Positions 1-5,667 of a stretch of DNA of 5,667 nucleotides are shown here, piece after piece; within the stretch, counting starts at the first letter, position 1, and the number at the start of each line of letters is the position of its first letter. The notes beneath the pieces are model-generated. The model was not told the origin of the DNA and searched no databases. It saw only the letters and a program-made list of their open reading frames with translations. A program made the position numbers and the translations under genes. Origin of the DNA: DASYAN01 sp036501345 (GTDB lineage Bacteria > Chloroflexota > Ktedonobacteria > Ktedonobacterales > Ktedonobacteraceae); contig DASYAN010000553.1 of the NCBI GenBank assembly GCA_036501345.1, positions 1 to 5,667 on the forward strand, read 5' to 3'.

Positions 1-1
1 G

Positions 2-685
2 CAGCATCCCATTCATTTCCATTCCCGAGTGCTGGAACTCGATAGGAAGCCAATTGATGATATCATCGATGACAGCCATGCCGATGGAACTTTGAATACC
101 ATTCATCAGCTGCTTGGTGATTTCAAGCGCCAGGGGTATCATATCCACCTTTCCGTTACTGGAGGTCGTCGGCTGATATCGTTACTGGCAATCTCGGTGG
201 CCTCGCTCAACTTCGATCGTCACGACCACATCTGGCATCTGTATACACCCCAAGCAGTTCAGGAGCGAGCCAATGAAGGCAAGGTAATGCATGTCGCCTC
301 CGATGCAGGCCTCAAACTGATTCAAGGCCCATTTATTGCGCTGGGAGCCTATATTTCCAATACAGGACAATCCTTTCAGATTGTCGAGGCAGAACAGCGC
401 AAGCGTGTCGATGACCAGGAACATGCAAGATGTAAGCAAGTTGTAGAGCAGCTCACATCCCGTGAACTTGAAGTCCTGCAAGCCTTTGCAAAGGGTTTCA
501 CCAACCAGGAAGTCGGCAAAGAACTTAATCTTGCCATCAAGACTGTAGCTCACTACAAGACCCGGCTGATTGATCTTTGCCGTGAAATCTGGTCATTCGA
601 TCCAGAAGCACGTCTTGGCTCTCTTTTCCTCTACAAAACCTTTGCTCCCTACTTTGATAATGCAGAGTATACCTCAACGAGCTAA
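2..685 (+). CDS. CARF-like domain protein with C-terminal LuxR/GerE-type HTH, CRISPR-linked regulator (5' partial)
   Basis: Probable ligand-sensing transcription regulator tied to the type III system. The frame is open from base 2 with no stop, and the residues before the GTG at 29 (QHPIHFHSR) continue the domain. That GTG is therefore probably internal, and the true start, with the first half of the Rossmann-like CARF fold, lies left of the window. Of 227 visible codons, about 1-125 look like the C-terminal half of a CARF domain of the NE0113/Csx type: an acidic DDIIDD stretch, then HIHLSVTGGRRLISLL, matching the family's 'lHlS-GGRKtM' signature, then DRHDHIWHLYTP. Codons about 151-195 form a LuxR/GerE HTH (LTSRELEVLQAFAKGFTNQE, then KTVAHYKTRL). 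A short tail rich in aromatic residues ends the protein. CARF domains typically bind cyclic oligoadenylates made by Cas10, so this is probably a sensor that acts on transcription rather than an RNase: no HEPN motif (RxxxxH) follows. The family call rests on motif memory; the HTH is clear. Confidence 0.8.
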   Translation, partial: QHPIHFHSRVLELDRKPIDDIIDDSHADGTLNTIHQLLGDFKRQGYHIHLSVTGGRRLISLLAISVASLNFDRHDHIWHLYTPQAVQERANEGKVMHVASDAGLKLIQGPFIALGAYISNTGQSFQIVEAEQRKRVDDQEHARCKQVVEQLTSRELEVLQAFAKGFTNQEVGKELNLAIKTVAHYKTRLIDLCREIWSFDPEARLGSLFLYKTFAPYFDNAEYTSTS

Positions 686-692
686 AAAAACA

Positions 693-744
693 CATCAGAT
701 AAAAGTCCTAAATACCTCAAGTAATTTGAGACATTTATCTGATG
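693..744. repeat. 11-bp perfect inverted repeat with nested 5-bp hairpin; possible operator
   Basis: CATCAGATAAA at 693-703 is the exact reverse complement of TTTATCTGATG at 734-744. The arm centres are 41 bp apart, close to four helical turns. Inside the loop, CTCAA (716-720) and TTGAG (726-730) can form a second small hairpin. It lies 7 bases after the regulator's stop codon and just upstream of the cmr1 promoter candidate. No T-run follows on the + strand, so it is not a normal terminator for the upstream gene. On the - strand the stem is followed after 2 nt by seven T (complement of A 684-690), so a weak terminator for antisense transcripts is possible. An operator bound by the upstream HTH protein is the other reading. 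The symmetry is certain; its role is inferred. Confidence 0.6.
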
Positions 745-762
745 CATTGTAGCCTATAGGCA

Positions 763-771
763 TGGTATATT
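763..771 (+). promoter_or_regulatory. Candidate extended -10 promoter of the cmr operon
   Basis: TGGTATATT matches the extended -10 pattern TGn-TATAAT with one mismatch. A transcript would start near 778-780, about 25 bases before the cmr1 start. No good -35 box sits 16-18 bases upstream (TGCATT at 743-748 is poor), which fits an extended -10 or activator-dependent promoter. The inverted repeat ends 18 bases upstream, so a bound regulator would overlap the -35 region. Confidence 0.4.
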
Positions 772-790
772 TTCAAAAAGAGTATTGCAG

Positions 791-796
791 AAAGGA
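791..796 (+). promoter_or_regulatory. Ribosome binding site that decides the cmr1 start
   Basis: AAAGGA lies 2 bases before the ATG at 799 but 8 bases before the in-frame ATG at 805. The second spacing is normal for bacteria, so 805 is the favoured start. The choice costs only two residues (MP). Confidence 0.6.
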
Positions 797-804
797 ATAT
801 GCCC

Positions 805-2013
805 ATGCAGGAAGTCACATTCACCCTGCAAACCGTCACTCCATTATTTTTGGCAGGTGCTGATTATAACTCAATACATATTCCTGAGAAGAAACAACAA
901 GGGAGAAAGTATTTTGTTAAGGATGGATGGGATTTGCAACCAGAAGTTCGGCCATCTTCGTTTCGTGGTCTCATGCGTTATTGGCTGCGTGCATCTATCA
1001 GTGGTCTCGCTGCTACTACAGATGTAAGCCTTAACGACGTCATTGAGTTTGAACGCAATATCTTTGGTGCTACAGACCATGGCTCAGCAATAACTGTACA
1101 ATTGGCTAATGTACCGAAGACAGCCAAGAGGTTTAAAAAAGAGGGCTATAATCAAGCAACTATGACCGGAGGTGACTACTTGCTCTGGTCAATGGCGGAA
1201 AGTGGAAAAGGCGAAGACTATAAACCGGATCGCTTGTGCTTTCCAGCAGGGACTGATTTCGAAATAACATTGTCAGAGCGTTTTTCCGACCCTGCTGCTC
1301 CACAGAAATTACCATATGCCATTGCATCGATGTGGCTGCTAACCCATCTTGGCGGTATTGGTTCACGTTCACGTCGTTGCGCAGGAAGCCTCATGGCATT
1401 GCATGCTAGAGGAAATGTTACAAATCTTCCCTTCGTTACAGCCGCAAACAAGGTAGAATTACAAGCAATCTTGCATCAAGGGATCACGGAGATATATAAA
1501 CTTGCAGCTATTTATTCTCAAAGTCTGGGGAAACAGAGTGGAAATGTACCATTAAAAACCCCTTCTTTTGATAGTTTGTCGTTATTGCATAACGGAGGCA
1601 GTCTCTCATCGCCTCATGGTTGCCGTATCTGGCTACTTACCCAGAATAATAGTGTACCCTGGCAGTCTCCGAAAGCTGCAATGGACCATCTAGGATCAGA
1701 GCTGCAAGCGTATCGCAGCCGTCTCCTGCCACAGGAGCGAGCAACTTTCGGGCTACCACTCAACATACGCCTATCTGCTCAGGAATCGGAGTTGGAAGCA
1801 GCTCTGAAGAATAATAGACGAGCCTCTCCTCTATTATTGCGTCTAACAAAGCTGAGTAGTGGCGGCTATGTCTGTATTGCGGTTCTATTTAAAACCCCTT
1901 TCACGCCAATCTTTGATAAATCTAACAAGAAAATTCTTATACCAGCACCCAACTATACGGTCATTGAGAATTGGATCGACACTTTCCAAAGTAGGCTGGA
2001 GGTGATGCTATGA
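805..2013 (+). CDS. cmr1: Type III-B CRISPR-Cas RAMP protein Cmr1
   Basis: Subunit of the cytoplasmic Cmr effector complex. Cmr1 caps the end of the filament away from Cas10 and helps hold the crRNA 3' region and the target RNA. The protein is 402 aa from ATG 805 (404 from ATG 799), a normal length for Cmr1 with two RAMP folds. Signatures: TPLFLAGAD near residues 12-20, RPSSFRGLMRYWLRA at 49-63 (the hallmark Cmr1 'R-SSlRG-lRyWwRa' motif), FERNIFGAT near 82-90, and the glycine-rich loop LGGIGSRSRRCAGS at 182-195 typical of RAMPs. No catalytic role is known for Cmr1. It is the first gene of the operon; its stop codon overlaps the cas10 start by 4 bases (ATGA), suggesting translational coupling. 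Nothing is broken or missing. The family call is firm; the start is the only doubt. Confidence 0.95.
   Translation: MQEVTFTLQTVTPLFLAGADYNSIHIPEKKQQGRKYFVKDGWDLQPEVRPSSFRGLMRYWLRASISGLAATTDVSLNDVIEFERNIFGATDHGSAITVQLANVPKTAKRFKKEGYNQATMTGGDYLLWSMAESGKGEDYKPDRLCFPAGTDFEITLSERFSDPAAPQKLPYAIASMWLLTHLGGIGSRSRRCAGSLMALHARGNVTNLPFVTAANKVELQAILHQGITEIYKLAAIYSQSLGKQSGNVPLKTPSFDSLSLLHNGGSLSSPHGCRIWLLTQNNSVPWQSPKAAMDHLGSELQAYRSRLLPQERATFGLPLNIRLSAQESELEAALKNNRRASPLLLRLTKLSSGGYVCIAVLFKTPFTPIFDKSNKKILIPAPNYTVIENWIDTFQSRLEVML
1998..2006 (+). promoter_or_regulatory. Near-perfect Shine-Dalgarno site of cas10/cmr2, inside the cmr1 end
   Basis: GGAGGTGAT is complementary to the 16S rRNA 3' end and lies inside the last codons of cmr1. 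GGAGG ends 7 bases before the cas10 ATG at 2010. cas10 therefore need not rely only on re-initiation at the ATGA overlap, and the site firmly fixes its start. Confidence 0.75.
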
Positions 2014-3974
2014 CACAATATATGCTCATGTTCTCGCTAGGACCCGTACAGCCATTCATCGCACAAGCACGCAAGGCACGTGATCTATGGGTAGGAAGCT
2101 TATTGATCGCTAACCTTATGCAAGCAGCAATGAAAGATATTCCAAAAGAGGCTTTTATTTTCCCTGCTGAACAAAAAGTCGAGGCTGTCCCTGATATTCC
2201 GAACAAATATGTTGCGCTTTTCACGGGACAAGAAGCAGCGCTGCAAGCTGCAAAGCAAAGTCGAGAAAATATCAAGAAGCATTGGGAAGAGATTTGTCGG
2301 GTTGTCTGGAAAAAGATCATTGCTAATCATGGTGATGGACAGGCTATATCTATCTGGACTCGCCAAACGAGCTTTGACACTTTGTTTGAAGTCTATTGGG
2401 CCATCACTGAAGAGGGAAAGCAGGAATATAAAGACTGGCTAGACGAAACAGAGCAACTCTTTGCCGCTCGTAAGCGCTTACGCGACTTCAAACCACAGAA
2501 TGAGAGTGGCGAGAAGAGCGCCACCTCTGGTGATCGCGAGATATTACATGGAAGTAGTATAGATTCAAAGAGTATCAATGCCTTTTGGCAAAAGATTGCA
2601 AGTAGTCACTCAGCTAAAGACCTCGATCAAGAGGGTAAGGAACATCTTGACGCTATCGATACTATCAAACGCTTCGCTATGCAGGCAAAACTGCTTTCAT
2701 CTGAACAGCCTTTTCCATCAACGAGTTCAATCGCTACCGCTTCTTTTATTGAAAGCCTGCTAGGTAGGAATTTTGATCCCCAAATTCTGAACCAGTGGTC
2801 AAATGCAACAATAGATAAATTAGCTGATCAAGATCCACGTAGTATTCCCCTTCTTTTACAGAAAGCCCAATCATTAGGTTTAAGCAAATGGGAATGGCTA
2901 TTACAGCGCGACGGAGATCTCTACTTTCCTTCTATCTTCACTCCACGTCCGTTGGAGAAAAGTTATAACATCAAAGAGCCTTCTGAAGTGGCAACAGTCA
3001 TTGGGGAAGGTCAAAAGGCACTGCGAAACCTGCTTGCCACGACTTCTGCTCTAGGAATCACCCGCCCCTCTCCTTACTATGCAATAGTCCAGATGGATGG
3101 TGACAGGATGGGAGTCTTGCTCAGTGGAGTCAAAGGGGAAGATGAGCATCGATCCATAAGCGCTGCCCTTTCGTGTTTTGCTCGTCGAACGGTTCCACCG
3201 ATTGTCGAGAAGCAGTATCCAGGTCGACTTATTTATGCTGGTGGAGACGATGTTCTTGCGTTTGCTCCACTTGCGCGAGATACTGCAGAATCTGGGCAAC
3301 CCAAACACGTACTCGAGTTGGTTGATAGACTTCAATCCAGATATAGTGAGATGGTCAGAGGCTCACTGCCTCTACCGCAAAATAAGGAACGTTTGCAAGG
3401 TATTACTGCGAGCACAGGCATAGCCATCGCTCATCACTATACCTCGCTATCCTATGCATTACGCTCAGCAAGAGAAGCGGAAGATGCTGCCAAGAAGCAA
3501 TATGGCAGAAATGCCCTGGTTGTCACCGTGTTACGCCGATCGGGTGAGCAAACACAGGTCGGCTGCCACTGGTGCTATCCCAATCTAGCCGAGGATGCTC
3601 AACCGATACCGCTCTTCTCAAGTTTCTTGACCCTTTTCAAGGAGGACATTCTTTCACCCAAATGTGTCCATATTCTGCTGGAAGAGGCATCTATACTTGT
3701 CGGACTCGATTCCTCTGCCCAGAAAAGTGAGATTAAGCGGGTCCTCTTGCGCCAACTCAGCGAAGGAAAGAAGAATACAGAACGAGAAGAAAGATTGAAG
3801 CAATTGGCGGGCTATGTGGTTGATCTAGCCAAAGCAATGGATGATCAAGTCAGCGATGGAGCTTCATTGGAAGTGGAGTTACATGCCGATTCTCGACGAT
3901 ATGGTCTGGTCGAAACGCTTGGCTGGTTACTCGTCATGGTATTTCTTGCACGAAAGGATCAGGATCAGGAATAA
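2010..3974 (+). CDS. cmr2: Type III-B Cas10/Cmr2, cyclase-competent, without HD nuclease domain
   Basis: Large subunit of the Cmr complex. On binding target RNA, Cas10 palm domains make cyclic oligoadenylate from ATP. The protein is 654 aa. It opens straight into the Cmr2 N-terminal palm region (FSLGPVQPFIAQARKARDLW, residues 8-27), which in full-length Cmr2 follows an HD nuclease domain of about 200 residues. Here that domain is absent, and the overlap with cmr1 leaves no room for it. A conserved WEWLLQRDGDLYFPSIF stretch sits at 294-310. MDGD at 362-365 carries likely metal-binding Asp363 and Asp365 just before the cyclase core, and GGDD at 411-414 (LIYAGGDDVLAF) is the intact cyclase motif. 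GIAIAHHYTSLSYALRSA at 470-487 continues the palm fold; its HH pair is not an HD site. Cys519 and Cys522 form a CxxC. The helical C-terminal part (about 540-654) includes a charged run near 586-597. Expected outcome: signalling kept, Cas10 DNase lost. Confidence 0.95.
   Translation: MTQYMLMFSLGPVQPFIAQARKARDLWVGSLLIANLMQAAMKDIPKEAFIFPAEQKVEAVPDIPNKYVALFTGQEAALQAAKQSRENIKKHWEEICRVVWKKIIANHGDGQAISIWTRQTSFDTLFEVYWAITEEGKQEYKDWLDETEQLFAARKRLRDFKPQNESGEKSATSGDREILHGSSIDSKSINAFWQKIASSHSAKDLDQEGKEHLDAIDTIKRFAMQAKLLSSEQPFPSTSSIATASFIESLLGRNFDPQILNQWSNATIDKLADQDPRSIPLLLQKAQSLGLSKWEWLLQRDGDLYFPSIFTPRPLEKSYNIKEPSEVATVIGEGQKALRNLLATTSALGITRPSPYYAIVQMDGDRMGVLLSGVKGEDEHRSISAALSCFARRTVPPIVEKQYPGRLIYAGGDDVLAFAPLARDTAESGQPKHVLELVDRLQSRYSEMVRGSLPLPQNKERLQGITASTGIAIAHHYTSLSYALRSAREAEDAAKKQYGRNALVVTVLRRSGEQTQVGCHWCYPNLAEDAQPIPLFSSFLTLFKEDILSPKCVHILLEEASILVGLDSSAQKSEIKRVLLRQLSEGKKNTEREERLKQLAGYVVDLAKAMDDQVSDGASLEVELHADSRRYGLVETLGWLLVMVFLARKDQDQE
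3955..3970 (+). repeat. Tandem AGGATC repeat forming stacked Shine-Dalgarno cores for cmr3
   Basis: AGGATC-AGGATC-AGGA is a 6-base unit repeated 2.7 times. It encodes the end of Cas10 (KDQDQE) and gives three AGGA cores, 15, 9 and 3 bases before the cmr3 ATG at 3974. The middle one has normal spacing. Because the unit is a multiple of three, gain or loss of a copy would keep the cas10 frame while changing cmr3 initiation. Confidence 0.6.
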
Positions 3975-5185
3975 TGCGTATTTTCATTGAACCAACTGAG
4001 CCTTTGCTCTTTCGTACTGGACGACCATTTAACGCAGGTGAAGACAACTTTGCAGAATCGGTCTTCCCACCAACGCCAGAGACGCTTCAGGGAGCATTGC
4101 GTGCGGCTATAGCAGTGCAGTGGGGACAACAGCAATCTCCACCGAAGACAAGCCTAAGCGAGATTTTTGAGGACAGCAAGCTTAAAGAGTTGATTGGCGA
4201 TTATAACACCTATGGTCGGCTACGTATTACAGGCTTATCTCTAGGCAGGCGTAGAAAACAGGATAGGACTGTTGAGCGGTTATTTCCCGCGCCTGCCCAT
4301 ATCATTCATGCTAGCTCAGGAAACGAAAAACAACTGGTCTATCTCGAACCCCAGAAGAAGAAACTAGGAACAACGAATGTTCCAGATGAACTTTATAGCG
4401 AGAGAGATGACAGTGGGTATTATTTGCTCTACCCTCAGCAAAAGTTGAATATGCAAGAAAAAGCAGAAGAACTGAAAGGATGGCTCACACCGAGAGGATT
4501 ACAAGCAGTTCTTCGTGGTGAAATACTCGTGGATAGTGATGATCATCTCGTCAAAGCTGATCAGATCTACATTCGGGAGTCACGATTAGGCATTGGTATA
4601 GATAGTCAGAAACAAGCTACAAAGGAGGGTTATCTGTATCAAGTGCAGATGATCCGCATGCGGCAGGATGGCGATTTTGCCTATGGTTTTGTTGTCGACC
4701 TTGAACTTGGAGAGAAGAGGAATGGAGACAGGAAAGTGGAGATGCCAGTCAGCGAGCAACGTGAAGATGCCAGAGACAAACTGAGCTTCTTGCAAGAAGG
4801 TTGGCTGACACTTGGAGGCGAACAACGTCCCGCTCGCTTCAAAGTTCTCAAGCCAGAAGAGATTGCTCAAGAGCCAGACTCGAGGCAGAATGGAAGCAGA
4901 AACTTCCTCTACTTTGCAACGCCAGCATATTTCAAAGGCGGTTGGCTACCAAATATCCCAGACACCTTAACAGTAAAGCCAATTACCGCTGCTATCAATC
5001 GCTACCAAACCATTGGAGGTTGGGCACTGGAACCCGGTCATGCTGGTGGGCAAAGCAAACTAGCTCGTCGTTGTATCCCAGCAGGTAGCGTCTATTTCTT
5101 CGATCACAGTATTCATGTAACAAAGCCAGTTACCGAGTATGGTTGGCAAATCGGCTACGGCATTACATTGACAGGAGAATGGTAA
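3974..5185 (+). CDS. cmr3: Type III-B CRISPR-Cas RAMP protein Cmr3
   Basis: Cytoplasmic RAMP subunit that pairs with Cas10 at the base of the Cmr complex and helps hold the crRNA 5' handle. The protein is 403 aa, slightly long for the family but complete. It starts with a typical Cmr3 N-terminus: IEPTEPLLFRTGRPFNAGED (5-24), then VFPPTPETLQGALRAA (30-45). Later signatures are ESRLGIGID with KEGYLYQVQMIRMR (202-230), LTLGGEQRPA (278-287), IGGWALEPG (347-355) and ARRCIPAGSVYFF (364-376), the last matching the conserved 'PAGSVY-F' end motif. A charged stretch at about 245-272 between two conserved blocks looks like a loop insertion. Its ATG overlaps the cas10 stop by one base (TAATG), so translation is probably coupled. 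No known catalytic residues are expected. The family call is firm. Confidence 0.95.
   Translation: MRIFIEPTEPLLFRTGRPFNAGEDNFAESVFPPTPETLQGALRAAIAVQWGQQQSPPKTSLSEIFEDSKLKELIGDYNTYGRLRITGLSLGRRRKQDRTVERLFPAPAHIIHASSGNEKQLVYLEPQKKKLGTTNVPDELYSERDDSGYYLLYPQQKLNMQEKAEELKGWLTPRGLQAVLRGEILVDSDDHLVKADQIYIRESRLGIGIDSQKQATKEGYLYQVQMIRMRQDGDFAYGFVVDLELGEKRNGDRKVEMPVSEQREDARDKLSFLQEGWLTLGGEQRPARFKVLKPEEIAQEPDSRQNGSRNFLYFATPAYFKGGWLPNIPDTLTVKPITAAINRYQTIGGWALEPGHAGGQSKLARRCIPAGSVYFFDHSIHVTKPVTEYGWQIGYGITLTGEW
5173..5177 (+). promoter_or_regulatory. Ribosome binding site of cmr4
   Basis: AGGAG lies inside the last codons of cmr3, 10 bases before the cmr4 ATG at 5188. It supports that start over the GTG and ATG codons further in. 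Confidence 0.6.
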
Positions 5186-5187
5186 TC

Positions 5188-5667
5188 ATGATTTTGGATA
5201 CTACGACACTTTATTTATACGTTGAAACCCCACTACATGCAGGCGTCGGCTCAGGACTCAGCAGCATCGATCTGCCCATCCAGCGTGAGCGTACCACCCA
5301 GTACCCGATGGTTCAGAGTAGTGGCATCAAGGGCAAGCTTCGTTCAGTCGCAGATGCAGCGACAAAAGGCGAGCAACCCACCTGGAAAAAGGATGATGTT
5401 GAAATCGTCTTCGGACCAGAAAAAGAGGGTGCGGACCATGCCGGAGCACTTATCGTAGGAGACGCACGCATCTTACTATTTCCAGTGCGCTCACTCAGTG
5501 GCGTATTTGCTTACACTACCTCACGTGACGTGCTCAATCGCTTCCTCCGTGATATCAACCGGACCCAAGTCAATTTAGCGTGGGAAGTCCCGACAGAGGA
5601 GCCAAACACAGCTTTGGTCAACAAAGAAGTCAGTAAGATTACTGTAGATGGAACATTGGTACTTGAA
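5188..5667 (+). CDS. cmr4: Type III-B CRISPR-Cas RAMP protein Cmr4, backbone RNase (3' partial)
   Basis: Cmr4 (Cas7-type) is present in several copies along the crRNA and cuts the bound target RNA at regular 6-base intervals. The frame runs open from ATG 5188 to the right edge: 160 codons, about half of a usual Cmr4. Signatures: TPLHAGVGSGLSSIDLPIQR (residues 14-33), matching the Cmr4 'lHvG-Gs--g-iDlPIqRe' block, and YPMVQSSGIKGKLRS (39-53), the 'P-i-GSglKGalR' block, then FGPEKEG near 75-81 and the conserved stretch GALIVGDARILLFPVRSLSG (86-105). Asp28 in SSIDLPIQR sits where the catalytic Asp of characterised Cmr4 (Asp26 in Pyrococcus furiosus) lies, so RNA cleavage is probably retained. 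It begins 2 bases after the cmr3 stop, in the same operon. The C-terminal half cannot be judged. Confidence 0.93.
   Translation, partial: MILDTTTLYLYVETPLHAGVGSGLSSIDLPIQRERTTQYPMVQSSGIKGKLRSVADAATKGEQPTWKKDDVEIVFGPEKEGADHAGALIVGDARILLFPVRSLSGVFAYTTSRDVLNRFLRDINRTQVNLAWEVPTEEPNTALVNKEVSKITVDGTLVLE

Noticed and set aside
29..31. GTG at 29 as the true start of the regulator gene
   Set aside because: The frame is open to the left edge, the preceding codons fit the domain, and starting here would remove half of the CARF fold. No Shine-Dalgarno site precedes it.
182..553. 123-codon minus-strand open frame opposite the regulator gene
   Set aside because: It mirrors the coding strand of a recognisable protein; its translation is Cys/Leu-rich without any known motif, and no ribosome site is seen.
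693..744. Inverted repeat as a CRISPR repeat or a normal terminator of the regulator gene
   Set aside because: There is only one copy with no spacer-repeat pattern, and no T-run follows the stem on the + strand.
570..752. Small + strand open frame overlapping the regulator end and the intergenic region
   Set aside because: Out of frame with the HTH protein, no ribosome binding site, no recognisable motif, and it runs through the inverted repeat.
1551..1920. Repeated AAAACCCCTT segments in cmr1 (near 1555 and 1891) as a direct repeat
   Set aside because: Both encode a short Lys-Thr-Pro stretch in different protein contexts; the match is too short to be more than chance.
1961..2366. Minus-strand open frames opposite the start of cas10
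   Set aside because: Shadows of the conserved Cmr2 N-terminal region; translations show no domain and there is no promoter or ribosome site.
3429..3437. HH pair in Cas10 (residues 475-476) as an HD nuclease site
   Set aside because: It lies in the conserved GIAIAHH segment of the second palm domain, after GGDD, not in an N-terminal HD fold.
5222..5458. Open frame of 78 codons near the right end
   Set aside because: It is the +2 shadow of cmr4, whose own frame from 5188 carries unmistakable Cmr4 motifs and stays open to the window edge.

Overview
The window is the first part of a type III-B (Cmr) CRISPR-Cas effector operon, plus the end of a gene for a CRISPR-linked regulator. All genes read rightward on the + strand. 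There is no CRISPR array, adaptation gene (cas1/cas2), tRNA, rRNA or mobile element in it. Both ends are cut: the left edge lies inside the regulator gene and the right edge lies inside cmr4.

Layout: (1) bases 2-685 hold the 3' part of a gene whose protein pairs a CARF-like domain (resembling the NE0113/Csx group) with a C-terminal LuxR/GerE-type helix-turn-helix. (2) Bases 686-804 are a short intergenic region with an 11-bp perfect inverted repeat, an extended -10 promoter candidate and a Shine-Dalgarno site. (3) cmr1, cas10/cmr2, cmr3 and cmr4 follow as one tightly packed operon: a 4-base overlap (ATGA), a 1-base overlap (TAATG) and a 2-base gap. cmr5 and cmr6 are expected beyond the right edge.

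How the genes work together: Cmr4 is the repeated backbone RNase, and its presumed catalytic Asp is present. Cmr3 and Cas10 form the crRNA 5'-handle end of the complex, and Cmr1 caps the other end. Cas10 has no N-terminal HD nuclease domain but keeps an intact GGDD cyclase motif. The complex is therefore predicted to cut target RNA and make cyclic oligoadenylate, but not to cut DNA through Cas10. CARF domains typically bind cyclic oligoadenylate, so the upstream CARF-HTH protein could be a second-messenger-responsive transcription factor. The inverted repeat just before the cmr promoter is a plausible but untested operator for it.

Organism: a bacterium of intermediate GC content. The LuxR-type HTH joined to a CRISPR sensor and the general character of the proteins would suit a Chloroflexota (Ktedonobacteria-like) host, but this is a weak guess. 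No marker gene is present to settle it.
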